Positions 34,505-43,026 of a stretch of DNA of 64,000 nt are shown here, one piece after another. The translations under genes were made by a program, and so were the position numbers. Position 1 is the stretch's first letter. Every line of letters begins with the position of its first letter. The notes under the pieces were generated by a model. It was not told where the DNA came from and made no database searches. It saw only the letters and a program-made list of their open reading frames with translations. Origin of the DNA: Pararhodobacter oceanensis (lineage in GTDB: Bacteria; Pseudomonadota; Alphaproteobacteria; Rhodobacterales; Rhodobacteraceae); NCBI RefSeq assembly GCF_003076755.1, contig NZ_QDKM01000002.1, positions 62,001 to 126,000 of the forward strand. The letters are read 5' to 3'.

Positions 34505-34533
34505 TTGAATCACCCGTGCACCGACCCCATTAT
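34505..34533 (+). promoter_or_regulatory. Candidate promoter for Do-like protease
   Basis: TTGAAT (34505-34510), 17 bp, CATTAT (34528-34533), 50 nt upstream of the start codon. Confidence 0.45.
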
Positions 34534-34582
34534 CTGTCGGACCCGCAATTTGATTTCGATTTTGGCATCTACGGAGGGCGCA

Positions 34583-36043
34583 ATGCGACGTTTCTTTCTG
34601 GTCGGAGGGGCGCTGGCGGTTATCGGCCTCGGCGCGTTCATTGCAGCGGGGGGCAGCGCGCCGCTCGCCCATCACCTGTCACATGGCGCCGCGGCGCAGA
34701 CCGTCGCGCCCGCGCCGATCACCGAGGAGGTGCCGCAAAGCCGCGCGCAGATCAGCCTGAGCTATGCGCCGGTGGTGCGTCAGGCCGCCCCCGCGGTGGC
34801 CTCGATCTATGCCCGCCGGATTGTGGAAAGCCGCCCCAATCCGTTCTTTGACGATCCTTTGTTCGGGCAATTGTTCGGCGACCGTGGCCGCGCCGCCCCA
34901 AGGGTGCAAAACGCGCTCGGCTCGGCGGTGATCGTCTCGGCAGACGGCATTGTGGTGTCCAATTACCATGTGGTCGGCGGCGCCGATGATATCCGCGTGG
35001 TGCTTGGCGACCGCCGCGAATTTGCCGCCGATGTGATCCTCGCCGACCGCGAAAGCGATCTGGCGGTGCTGCAACTGCGCGGCGCGGCCAATCTGCCGGT
35101 GATCGACCTGGCCGATTCGGATAATATCGAGGTCGGCGATCTGGTGCTGGCCATCGGCAACCCCTTCGGCGTTGGCCAGACGGTGAGCAGCGGCATCGTC
35201 TCGGCGCTGGCGCGATCCGGCCTCGCGATGGGCTCGGGGCGCGGCTATTTCATCCAGACCGACGCGGCGATCAATCCCGGCAACTCGGGCGGCGCGCTGG
35301 TCGATATGCAGGGCCGTCTGGTTGGCATTAACACCGCGATCCTGACCCGCTCGGGCGGCTCCAATGGTATCGGCTTTGCGATCCCCGCCAATCTGGTGGA
35401 ACAGGTGGTGGCGCAGGCGCGCGAGGGGCGCAGCCAGTTCATGCGGCCATGGATCGGGATCACCGGTCAGGCGGTGGATGCGGCGCTGGCCGAGGGGTTT
35501 GGCCTCAGCCTGCCGCAGGGCGTGGTGATCGCCCAGATGCACCCGCGCAGCCCCTTGGGCGCGGCGGGGCTCAGGGTCGGTGATGTGGTGCTTGCGGTCG
35601 ATGGCGAGGCGGTGAATTCGCCGCAGGAAATGATGTTCCGCCTCTCGGCGCAGGGCATCGGCGGCGAGGTCGAACTGTCCTATCTGCGCGGCCAGACCCA
35701 TTCCAGCACCGACCTGATCCTCACCGCACCGCCCGAATCCCCCGCCCGCAACCGTGTCACCATCACCGATCTGGCCCTGCGCGGGCTGGTGGCCGAGACC
35801 ATCAATCCTGCGGTGATCGCCGAATACAACCTGCACCCCGAGGCCAATGGCGTGGTGGTGGTCGAAGCCCGCGACCTCGCCGCCCGCGCCGGTCTGATGG
35901 CCGGTGATGTGCTTCTGTCGGTCAACCGCCAGCCGGTGATGTCGAGCCGCGATCTCGAGCGGCTCCTGCGCGATCCCTCGCGCTATTGGGAGATCGAGAT
36001 TCTGCGCGAAGGGCAGCGCAGCCTGTTGCGCTTCCGGCTGTGA
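34583..36043 (+). CDS. Periplasmic Do-like serine protease (DegP/DegQ family)
   Basis: 486-residue trypsin-like protease. N-terminal signal anchor FFLVGGALAVIGLGAFIAAGG. Catalytic triad: His129 (SNYHVVGG), Asp159 (DRESDLAV), Ser235 (NPGNSGGAL). Two PDZ-type domains follow (about 300-385 and 400-480); GVVVVEARDLAARAGLMAGDVLLSVN marks the second. The ATG at 34583 with GGAGG is chosen over an in-frame upstream GTG. The long LA loop of DegP is absent, so it is closer to DegQ/DegS. Probable role: quality control of envelope proteins. Confidence 0.9.
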   Translation: MRRFFLVGGALAVIGLGAFIAAGGSAPLAHHLSHGAAAQTVAPAPITEEVPQSRAQISLSYAPVVRQAAPAVASIYARRIVESRPNPFFDDPLFGQLFGDRGRAAPRVQNALGSAVIVSADGIVVSNYHVVGGADDIRVVLGDRREFAADVILADRESDLAVLQLRGAANLPVIDLADSDNIEVGDLVLAIGNPFGVGQTVSSGIVSALARSGLAMGSGRGYFIQTDAAINPGNSGGALVDMQGRLVGINTAILTRSGGSNGIGFAIPANLVEQVVAQAREGRSQFMRPWIGITGQAVDAALAEGFGLSLPQGVVIAQMHPRSPLGAAGLRVGDVVLAVDGEAVNSPQEMMFRLSAQGIGGEVELSYLRGQTHSSTDLILTAPPESPARNRVTITDLALRGLVAETINPAVIAEYNLHPEANGVVVVEARDLAARAGLMAGDVLLSVNRQPVMSSRDLERLLRDPSRYWEIEILREGQRSLLRFRL

Positions 36044-36070
36044 GGCGCTGCGTTTAGGGGCAGGGGTGGA

Positions 36071-36112
36071 GGGGGCTCTGCCCCCGCGGCTGCGCCGCCC
36101 CCCGGGATATTT
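36071..36112 (+). repeat. Two-hairpin GGATATTTA repeat family C, copy C1
   Basis: GGGGGC-TCTG-CCCCC hairpin, then GCGGC-TGC-GCCGC hairpin, then CCCCCGGGATATTTA. It follows the protease gene and may act as its transcript end, although it has no long T-tract. Confidence 0.75.
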
Positions 36113-36220
36113 ATCGACAGATGACGGGGCGGGGCGTGCCTGATGGGGCAGGGTGGCGCGACCTGCTTCGCGGTGTTTATTCGCATGGCATAAAGGGCGC
36201 TTGCGGCGTAATCTGGCACT

Positions 36221-37564
36221 ATGGCTGATTTGTTCAATACCTCTGCGGCAAGCGAGACCGCCAACGCGCCGACCGACGAGACGCAGGCCCCGCGCCCGCT
36301 GGCCGACCGGCTGCGCCCGCAGGTGCTCTCCGAGGTGATCGGGCAGGGCGCGGTGCTGGGCGCCGATGGCCCTTTGGGCGCGATGCTGGGGGCGGGCGCG
36401 CTGTCGTCCCTGATCCTCTGGGGGCCGCCGGGGGTGGGCAAAACCACCATCGCGCGGCTGCTCGCGCAGGCCACCGACCTGCATTTCGTCCAGATCAGCG
36501 CGATTTTCACCGGCGTGCCGGATCTGCGCAAGGTCTTCGAGGCGGCGCGGATGCGGCGGGGCAACGGGCAAGGGACCTTGCTGTTCGTCGATGAGATCCA
36601 CCGCTTCAACAAGGCCCAGCAGGACGGGTTTCTGCCCTATATGGAGGACGGCACGATCCTGTTGGTCGGCGCCACCACCGAGAACCCCTCATTTGAATTA
36701 AACGCCGCCTTGATGAGCCGCGCGCAGGTGATCGTGCTGACCCGCCTGACGCTAGCCGATCTGGAGCTGCTGACCCAGCGCGCCGAGCGGGCGCTGGATC
36801 GCGCGCTGCCGCTGAAAGCCGAGGCGCGTGAGGCGCTTTTGGAAATGGCCGATGGCGACGGGCGCGCGCTCCTTAACCTGATCGAGCAGGTGATGGCGTG
36901 GAGGCTCAAGGCGCCCCTGGACCGCGAGAGCCTGTCGAAACGTCTGATGCGGCGCGCGGCGAAATACGACAAGAACGGCGAAGAGCATTACAACCTGATT
37001 TCGGCGCTGCATAAATCGGTGCGCGGCTCGGACCCCGACGCGGCGCTCTATTGGTTCGCGCGGATGCTCGAGGGCGGCGAGGATCCCCGCTTTCTGGCCC
37101 GCCGCATCACCCGTATGGCGATCGAGGACATCGGTCTGGCCGATCCGCAAGCGCAGGCGCGCTGCCTTGAGGCCTGGCAGATCTTCGAGCGTCTGGGCAG
37201 CCCCGAGGGCGAGCTGGCGCTGGCCGGCGCGGTGACCTATCTGGCCTTGGCGCCGAAATCCAACGCCGTCTATATGGCCTATAACGCGGCGCGGCGGCTG
37301 GCCAAAAAGACCGGCTCCGAGATGCCGCCCGCGCATATCCTCAACGCGCCGACGACAATGATGAAAGAGCAGGGCTACGGCGCCGGCTACGCCTATGACC
37401 ATGACGCCGAGGACGGGTTCTCGGGGCAGAACTACTTTCCCGACGGGGTCAAACGGCCGGTGCTCTATGCGCCACCCGAACGCGGGTTCGAGCGCGAGTT
37501 GAAAAAGCGCGTCGAGTATTTCGCGCGGCTGCGCAGCAAGCGCCAAGGCGAGCGCGGCACCTGA
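36221..37564 (+). CDS. rarA: Replication-associated recombination protein A (RarA/MgsA)
   Basis: 447-residue clamp-loader-like AAA+ ATPase acting at stalled forks. Walker A GPPGVGKTT (68-76), Walker B LLFVDEIHRF (120-129), sensor region GATTENPSFELN, and the C-terminal tetramerisation block (KSVRGSDPDAALYWFARMLEGGEDPRF). There is no Shine-Dalgarno before the ATG, and TAATCT ends 6 nt upstream, so the mRNA may be leaderless. First gene of the rarA-crcB-rluC-HAD-ATP12 run. Confidence 0.96.
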   Translation: MADLFNTSAASETANAPTDETQAPRPLADRLRPQVLSEVIGQGAVLGADGPLGAMLGAGALSSLILWGPPGVGKTTIARLLAQATDLHFVQISAIFTGVPDLRKVFEAARMRRGNGQGTLLFVDEIHRFNKAQQDGFLPYMEDGTILLVGATTENPSFELNAALMSRAQVIVLTRLTLADLELLTQRAERALDRALPLKAEAREALLEMADGDGRALLNLIEQVMAWRLKAPLDRESLSKRLMRRAAKYDKNGEEHYNLISALHKSVRGSDPDAALYWFARMLEGGEDPRFLARRITRMAIEDIGLADPQAQARCLEAWQIFERLGSPEGELALAGAVTYLALAPKSNAVYMAYNAARRLAKKTGSEMPPAHILNAPTTMMKEQGYGAGYAYDHDAEDGFSGQNYFPDGVKRPVLYAPPERGFERELKKRVEYFARLRSKRQGERGT

Positions 37565-37616
37565 GAATAAAGGGCTTTGGGTTGACTTTGCGCCATGCCC
37601 GGTTCAAGGCAAGCCG

Positions 37617-37994
37617 ATGATGGGAACGCTTGTTCAGGTTGCACTCGGGGGCGCTTTGGGGGCCTCGTGCCGGTATTTGACCGGCCTCGCGGCGCTGCGG
37701 CTTCTGGGCGCCGGTTTCCCTTGGGGCACGCTGGCGGTCAATGTGATCGGCAGCTTTGTCATGGGCGTTGTGGTGGTGGTTTTGGCGCAGGTCAACGGCA
37801 CCCGTTACGCGCCCTTTCTGATGACCGGCCTGCTGGGCGGTTTCACCACATTCTCGGCCTTTTCGCTGGACGCGCTGACCCTCTGGCAGCGCGGCGAAAC
37901 CTGGGCCGCCGGAGCCTATGTCATGGCATCGGTTATCTTGTCGCTGGTGGCAATTGCCGCCGGTTTGATCCTTGCACGGAGCCTGATCGCATGA
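37617..37994 (+). CDS. crcB: Fluoride channel CrcB/Fluc
   Basis: 125-residue four-helix protein that exports fluoride as a dual-topology dimer. GGALGASCRYLTG in helix 1, GTLAVNVIGSFVMG in helix 2, and TGLLGGFTTFSAFSLDA with the Phe-box and central break in helix 3. No fluoride-riboswitch motif is visible in the 52-nt upstream gap. The stop overlaps the rluC ATG by 4 nt. Confidence 0.95.
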   Translation: MMGTLVQVALGGALGASCRYLTGLAALRLLGAGFPWGTLAVNVIGSFVMGVVVVVLAQVNGTRYAPFLMTGLLGGFTTFSAFSLDALTLWQRGETWAAGAYVMASVILSLVAIAAGLILARSLIA

Positions 37995-39028
37995 GCGGTG
38001 TCCAACATATTGAAATCACCGAAGACGAGGCCGGCCAGCGGCTTGACCGCGCGCTGCGCAAACGCTTTCCGCAGGTCACCCAGGGCATGGTCGAGAAATT
38101 CTGCCGCAAGGGCGAATTGCGCCTTGATGGCAAGCGGGTGAAAGCCTCGGACCGTGTCGAAGAGGGCCAGAAGGTGCGCGTGCCGCCCTTGCCGGCGGGG
38201 CAGGCTCCGGCGCCGGTGCGCGTCGAGGTCGAGACGATTGCCGACGCCGACGCGCGGATGATCCAGGAGGCGGTGCTCTGGCAGGACGAGCATATCATCG
38301 CGCTGAACAAACCGCCGGGCCTGCCCTCGCAGGGCGGCTCGGGGCAGGGCAACCGCCATGTTGACGGGCTCACCGAGGCGCTGAAATTCGGCTACAAAGA
38401 CCGGCCGGTGCTGGTGCATCGCTTGGACAAGGACACCTCTGGCGTGCTGCTACTGGCCCGCACCCCGCGCATTGCCCGCCGTCTCGGTGAGGCGTTTCGC
38501 AACCGCAGCACCCGCAAGATCTACTGGGCGATTGTCGCCGGTGTGCCCTCGCCGGCAATGGGCACGGTGCGCTTTGGTCTGGTGAAAACCGGCGGCCACG
38601 GCGCCGAGAAAATGCGCTGCATCCATCCGCGCGACATCGACGACACCATCGGCGCCAAACGCGCGACCACCGATTTCGCCGTGCTCGAACGCTTGGGTAG
38701 CCGCGCCGCATGGATGGCGCTGGTGCCGATCACCGGCCGCACCCACCAGCTGCGCGCGCATATGGCCGAACTGGGGCATCCGATTGTCGGCGACGGTAAA
38801 TATGGCGGCTCGGGGCAGGAAAACCTCGGCGATGGCTGGGGCGCGCAACTCGGCGGTGATATCAGCCGCAAGCTGCATCTCCACGCCCGCTCGATCCGCT
38901 TTACCCATCCGATCACCGGCGATGAAATCAACCTCACCGCGCCCTTGCCCTCGCATATGGCGCGCAGCTGGAAAACGCTGGGCTGGCGCGAGAGCGATGT
39001 GCCCGCCGATCCCTTCGAGGACCTCTGA
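37991..39028 (+). CDS. rluC: 23S rRNA pseudouridine synthase, RluC/RluD type
   Basis: 345-residue enzyme. An S4 RNA-binding domain (about 7-65) precedes the RluA-type catalytic domain. HRLDKDTSGVLLL holds the catalytic Asp146, and ITGRTHQLRAHMAELGHPIVGD is the conserved second motif. The true start is the ATG at 37991 overlapping the crcB stop; the longer frame is crcB read in another phase. RluC specificity is inferred from family and neighbourhood, not proven. Confidence 0.92.
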   Translation: MSGVQHIEITEDEAGQRLDRALRKRFPQVTQGMVEKFCRKGELRLDGKRVKASDRVEEGQKVRVPPLPAGQAPAPVRVEVETIADADARMIQEAVLWQDEHIIALNKPPGLPSQGGSGQGNRHVDGLTEALKFGYKDRPVLVHRLDKDTSGVLLLARTPRIARRLGEAFRNRSTRKIYWAIVAGVPSPAMGTVRFGLVKTGGHGAEKMRCIHPRDIDDTIGAKRATTDFAVLERLGSRAAWMALVPITGRTHQLRAHMAELGHPIVGDGKYGGSGQENLGDGWGAQLGGDISRKLHLHARSIRFTHPITGDEINLTAPLPSHMARSWKTLGWRESDVPADPFEDL

Positions 39029-39034
39029 GACGCG

Positions 39035-39682
39035 ATGAAACTGGTTATTTTCGACGTTGATGGCACGCTGGTCGACAGCCAGATGCATATCGCGGGGGCG
39101 ATGGGTTTTGCCTTCGCCTCATGCGGTCTGACCTGCCCGCCGCATGAGGCGATCCTTGGCATTGTCGGCCTGTCGCTGCCGCAGGCGATGGCGCAGCTGG
39201 CGCCCGAGGCCGACCATCCGCGCCTTGTCGCCGCCTATAAAGCCAGTTTTACCCAGTTGCGCGCCGACGCCGGTTCGCCGCTCTACCCCGGTGCCCGCGC
39301 CGCGATCGAGGCGCTGGCCGGACGCGAGCGGATGTTTCTGGGCGTCGCCACCGGCAAATCGCGCCGCGGGCTGACCCATGTGCTGGCCGCGCATGAACTC
39401 AACGGCTATTTCGTCACCACGCAGGTTGCCGATGATCACCCGTCCAAACCCAGCCCTTCGATGGTGCTGACGGCGATGCGCGAGGCCGGAACCACGCCGG
39501 AGAACACCGTGATGATCGGCGATACCAGCTTTGATATGGAGATGGGCCGCGCCGCCGGTGTCCATACCATCGGCGTCAGCTGGGGCTATCATCCGGTCAC
39601 CGCGCTGGCGGCCGCCGACCATCTGATCGACGATTTCGCCGCCCTGCCGGCGACCATTGATAGCCTCTGGAGCCCGTCATGA
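39035..39682 (+). CDS. HAD-IA family phosphatase (phosphoglycolate phosphatase-like)
   Basis: 215-residue haloacid-dehalogenase hydrolase. Motif I DVDGTLVDS, motif II VATGKSRRG, motif III Lys in DHPSKPSPSM, motif IV MIGDTSFDMEMGRAAG. The small alpha-helical cap fits subclass IA. Six nt after rluC and overlapping the ATP12 gene by 4 nt, so the three are cotranslated. The substrate is not determinable. Confidence 0.92.
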   Translation: MKLVIFDVDGTLVDSQMHIAGAMGFAFASCGLTCPPHEAILGIVGLSLPQAMAQLAPEADHPRLVAAYKASFTQLRADAGSPLYPGARAAIEALAGRERMFLGVATGKSRRGLTHVLAAHELNGYFVTTQVADDHPSKPSPSMVLTAMREAGTTPENTVMIGDTSFDMEMGRAAGVHTIGVSWGYHPVTALAAADHLIDDFAALPATIDSLWSPS

Positions 39683-40404
39683 GCACGTCCCGCAAACGCT
39701 TCTGGACCAAAACCGAGATCACCGAAACCAAAGACGGATTCGGCGTGCAACTGGACGGGCGCGAGGTAAAAACCCCCGCCAAGGCGCCGCTTTTGGTGCC
39801 GACCCGCGCAATTGCCGAGATGATCGCGGCGGAATGGCAGGCGCAGGGCGAAAAAATCGACCCCGAGACCATGCCCGCCACCCGCTTTGCCAATGCCGCG
39901 ATTGACAAGGTGGCGACGCAATTCGACGAGGTCGCGGCGATGCTGGTGGCCTACGGCGAGACCGATCTTCTGTGCTACCGCGCCAGTTTCCCCGAGGCGC
40001 TGATCGCGCGGCAGGCGGCGGCTTGGGATCCGCTGCTTGACTGGGCCAGCCAGCGTTTCGGGGTCACCTGGAATATCACCACCGGCGTGATGCCAACCCC
40101 GCAAGATCAACAGGTTACCCAGCGTCTCGGCGCCCATGTTGCGCAGTTCACCGCGTTTCAACTGGCGGCATTCCATGACCTTGTGGCGGTCTCGGGCTCT
40201 CTGGTGATCGGGCTGGCAGCGGCGGAAAATCACCGCGACCCTGAGACCCTCTGGCAGGCCTCGCAGCTTGATGAGGATTGGCAGATCGAGCAATGGGGCG
40301 CCGACGAAGACGCCGCCGAATTGATCGCCACGCGCCGCGCTGCCTTCCTCAATGCCGGGCGCTATTTTAACGCCTGCACCACAGACAGCAGCTTGCTAAA
40401 ATAA
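39679..40404 (+). CDS. ATP12 family F1-ATPase assembly chaperone
   Basis: 241-residue homologue of mitochondrial Atp12, which chaperones the F1 alpha subunit; it occurs in alphaproteobacteria as well as mitochondria. RFWTKTEITETKDGFGVQLDGREVKTPAKAPLLVPTRA is the family signature, and EWQAQGEKIDPETMPATRFANAAID follows. Last gene of the rarA run. Confidence 0.92.
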   Translation: MSTSRKRFWTKTEITETKDGFGVQLDGREVKTPAKAPLLVPTRAIAEMIAAEWQAQGEKIDPETMPATRFANAAIDKVATQFDEVAAMLVAYGETDLLCYRASFPEALIARQAAAWDPLLDWASQRFGVTWNITTGVMPTPQDQQVTQRLGAHVAQFTAFQLAAFHDLVAVSGSLVIGLAAAENHRDPETLWQASQLDEDWQIEQWGADEDAAELIATRRAAFLNAGRYFNACTTDSSLLK

Positions 40405-40469
40405 CCGCCACAATCTGCGTTTTGACGGGTCTTTTCCTTGGCGTAATGCGCGCAGCGGGAAGGATGTAC

Positions 40470-40498
40470 TTGACGCATCCGAAATCTCCGATCAGATT
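40470..40498 (+). promoter_or_regulatory. Candidate promoter of the aap operon
   Basis: TTGACG (40470-40475), 17 bp, CAGATT (40493-40498). A second TTGACG lies at about 40424. The 223-bp gap before aapJ leaves room for a regulator site that I do not recognise. Confidence 0.4.
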
Positions 40499-40627
40499 TA
40501 ACCTGCAAGGCCGCGACATGCGGCTCATCGCTTTGCGCGATGTTGCGCCGGTAACTCCGGTATTCAAGGTCCTCCGGTCTTTGGGGGGCGGCCGCTCAGG
40601 CGGTGAAGACAACAGGAAGAGGTAAAA

Positions 40628-41644
40628 ATGAAAAAATCTGTATTTCTCGGGACGCTGACCGTCGCCGGCCTGGCTGCCGGTATGGCTGCGGCCGGGACGC
40701 TGGAAGACGTGCAAGAGCGCGGCACATTGAACTGTGGCGTCTCGACCGGCGTCAACGGCTTCAGCGCGCCTGACGCCAATGGCGTATGGCAGGGCTTTGA
40801 CGTGGCGATCTGCCGCGCGGTGGCCGCGGCTGTGCTTGATGATCCGATGGCGGTGAACTTTGTGCCGACCACCGGCCAGACCCGCTTTACCGCGCTGGCC
40901 TCGGGCGAGATCGACATGCTGGCCCGCAACACCACCTGGACGCTGTCGCGCGATGTTGACCTCGGCTTTACCTTTGTCGGCGTGAACTATTACGACGGTC
41001 AGGGCTTTATCACCAACCGTGAGTTGGGCGTGTCCTCGGCCACCGAACTCGACGGCGCCACGGTCTGCATCCAGACCGGCACCACCACCGAGTTGAACCT
41101 CGCGGACTTCTTCCGCGCTAACAACATGACCTATGAGCCGGTGCCGATCGAGACCAACGCCGAAGCGCAGCAGCAGTATCTGGCCGGCGCTTGCGACACC
41201 TATACCACCGATGCTTCGGGCCTCGCCGCAACCCGCGCCTCGTTCAGCGCGCCGGGCGATCACGTGATTCTGCCCGAGATCATCTCGAAAGAGCCGCTCG
41301 GTCCGCTGGTCCGTCAGGGCGATGACGAATGGGCCGACATTGTCCGCTGGACGCTGAACGCGCTGGTCGCCGCCGAAGAGCTGGGCATCACCTCGACCAA
41401 CCTCGACCAGATGACCGCCGGCACCGACAATCCGGAGATCAACCGGATGATGGGCACCGAAGGGTCGCTCGGCGAAATGCTGGGTCTCGAGGCTGACTGG
41501 GCCGTGCGCGCCATCGCCGCTTCGGGCAACTACGGCGAGATCTTTGCCGCCAACATCGGCGAGCAAACGCCGGTCGGTCTGGCCCGCGGTCTCAACGCAC
41601 AATGGACCCAGGGTGGTCTGATGTACGCACCGCCCTTCCGTTAA
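40628..41644 (+). CDS. aapJ: General L-amino acid ABC transporter, binding protein
   Basis: 338-residue periplasmic solute-binding protein (AapJ; BztA in Rhodobacter) that captures Glu, Gln, Asp, Asn and other L-amino acids. The signal peptide MKKSVFLGTLTVAGLAAGMAAA is cleaved before GTLED. RGTLNCGVSTGVNGFSAPD, DMLARNTTWTLSRD and QTGTTTELNLADFF are family blocks. AGGAAGAGG precedes the ATG. A strong hairpin follows, separating it from the permease genes. Confidence 0.96.
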   Translation: MKKSVFLGTLTVAGLAAGMAAAGTLEDVQERGTLNCGVSTGVNGFSAPDANGVWQGFDVAICRAVAAAVLDDPMAVNFVPTTGQTRFTALASGEIDMLARNTTWTLSRDVDLGFTFVGVNYYDGQGFITNRELGVSSATELDGATVCIQTGTTTELNLADFFRANNMTYEPVPIETNAEAQQQYLAGACDTYTTDASGLAATRASFSAPGDHVILPEIISKEPLGPLVRQGDDEWADIVRWTLNALVAAEELGITSTNLDQMTAGTDNPEINRMMGTEGSLGEMLGLEADWAVRAIAASGNYGEIFAANIGEQTPVGLARGLNAQWTQGGLMYAPPFR

Positions 41645-41653
41645 GGATCGGTT

Positions 41654-41690
41654 CGGCGCGCGGTCTCCGGGCCGCGCGCCGTTTCTCTTT
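41654..41690 (+). terminator. Intercistronic hairpin after aapJ
   Basis: CGGCGCGCGG, 8-nt loop, CCGCGCGCCG, then TTTCTCTTTT. A partial terminator or mRNA-stabilising stem that would give more AapJ than permease, as is common in ABC operons. Confidence 0.75.
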
Positions 41691-41771
41691 TAGAGACAAC
41701 GCATAAACGTGCTTGCCGCCTCATCGGGGCTGCGAAAAAAACAAAAGCGCACGGATGCAGGGAGATATATA

Positions 41772-43025
41772 ATGGCGATGGACAGCGGGGCTCCGACAGG
41801 GTCATTTCGCTTGAGCATGCTGCTTTATGATACGCGGTATCGTTCTTACACTATTCAGATTTTTGCACTGTTTTTGTTGATGCTGGGCGCCGCCTGGCTG
41901 GTCGACAATACGATCCGCAACCTCGCGGCTCTGGGCAAGGATTTCTCGTTCAGCTTTCTATGGAACGTCTCGGGCTACGATATTTCGCAGCGCCCGATCG
42001 AATATTCCTCTACCAGCACCCATGCGCGCGCCGCTTGGGTCGGGCTGCTCAACACGCTGATCCTGGCGGTGATGGCCTGTGTCACCGCGACCGTCCTCGG
42101 GGTGATCGCGGGGGTGCTGCGGCTGTCGAATAACTGGATCATCGGCCGGTTGATGACCATCTATATCGAGACCTTCCGCAACATCCCGGCGCTGCTGTGG
42201 ATCGTGGTCTTCGGCGCGATCATGGCCGAATCGATGCCCGCGCCGCGCGACTTCCGCGGCGATACGCCCGAGGCGACGATGCAGGTCTTTGACAGCGTCG
42301 CGATCACCAACCGCGGCGTCTATATCCCCGCCCCGCAGTTCGAGCGCAGCCTCGGCACGCTGGATCTCGGGTTTGTCGCGCCGAGCCTTGATGCGATTGC
42401 CTTTATCCTTGTGGTGGTGCTGTCGATCTGGGCCAACAAGCGGCTGATCGCCCATGCCACCAAGGTGCAAAACGCCACCGGCGTGCGCCCCAAAACATGG
42501 TGGAAATCGATCCTGATCCTCTTTGGTCCGGCGATTGTGCTGCTGGTCGCGCTCGGGTTCTACCTCGATTATCCGGCGCTCGCGGGGTTCAACTTCAGGG
42601 GCGGCATCCATATGCGGTCCTCGCTGATCGCGATGTGGCTGGGCTTAAGCTTCTACACCGGCGCCTTTATCGCCGAAGTGGTGCGCGGCGGGATCATGGC
42701 GATCTCGAAGGGCCAGTCCGAGGCCGCCGCCGCGCTTGGCATCCAGCCCGGCAAAACCATGCGGCTGGTGATTCTGCCGCAGGCGATGCGGGTGATCATC
42801 CCGCCGATGATCTCGCAATATCTCAACATCACCAAGAACACCTCGCTGGGGCTGGCGGTGGGCTATATGGACCTGCGCTCGACGCTGGGCGGGATCACCA
42901 TCAACCAGACCGGGCGTGAGCTCGAGGGGATGGGGCTGATGATGCTGATCTATCTGCTCCTGTCGCTGCTGATCTCTTCGGCGATGAATCTCTACAACAA
43001 CCGCGTCAAGCTGAGGGAGCGCTGA
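41772..43025 (+). CDS. aapQ: General L-amino acid ABC transporter, permease
   Basis: 417-residue inner-membrane permease of the HisMQ type with a large insertion between the first helices, as in AapQ/BztB. The EAA loop is EVVRGGIMAISKGQSEAAAALG...LPQAMRVIIPPM. The ATG at 41772 with AGGGAGA is preferred to the upstream GTG. One nucleotide separates it from aapM. Confidence 0.95.
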   Translation: MAMDSGAPTGSFRLSMLLYDTRYRSYTIQIFALFLLMLGAAWLVDNTIRNLAALGKDFSFSFLWNVSGYDISQRPIEYSSTSTHARAAWVGLLNTLILAVMACVTATVLGVIAGVLRLSNNWIIGRLMTIYIETFRNIPALLWIVVFGAIMAESMPAPRDFRGDTPEATMQVFDSVAITNRGVYIPAPQFERSLGTLDLGFVAPSLDAIAFILVVVLSIWANKRLIAHATKVQNATGVRPKTWWKSILILFGPAIVLLVALGFYLDYPALAGFNFRGGIHMRSSLIAMWLGLSFYTGAFIAEVVRGGIMAISKGQSEAAAALGIQPGKTMRLVILPQAMRVIIPPMISQYLNITKNTSLGLAVGYMDLRSTLGGITINQTGRELEGMGLMMLIYLLLSLLISSAMNLYNNRVKLRER

Positions 43026-43026
43026 T

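Noticed and set aside
34679-36601. 640-aa minus-strand open frame opposite the Do-like protease
   Set aside because: Antisense shadow; the protease has a complete catalytic triad and PDZ domains.
37565-37616. Fluoride riboswitch upstream of crcB
   Set aside because: The 52-nt gap lacks the conserved pseudoknot sequences and is too short.
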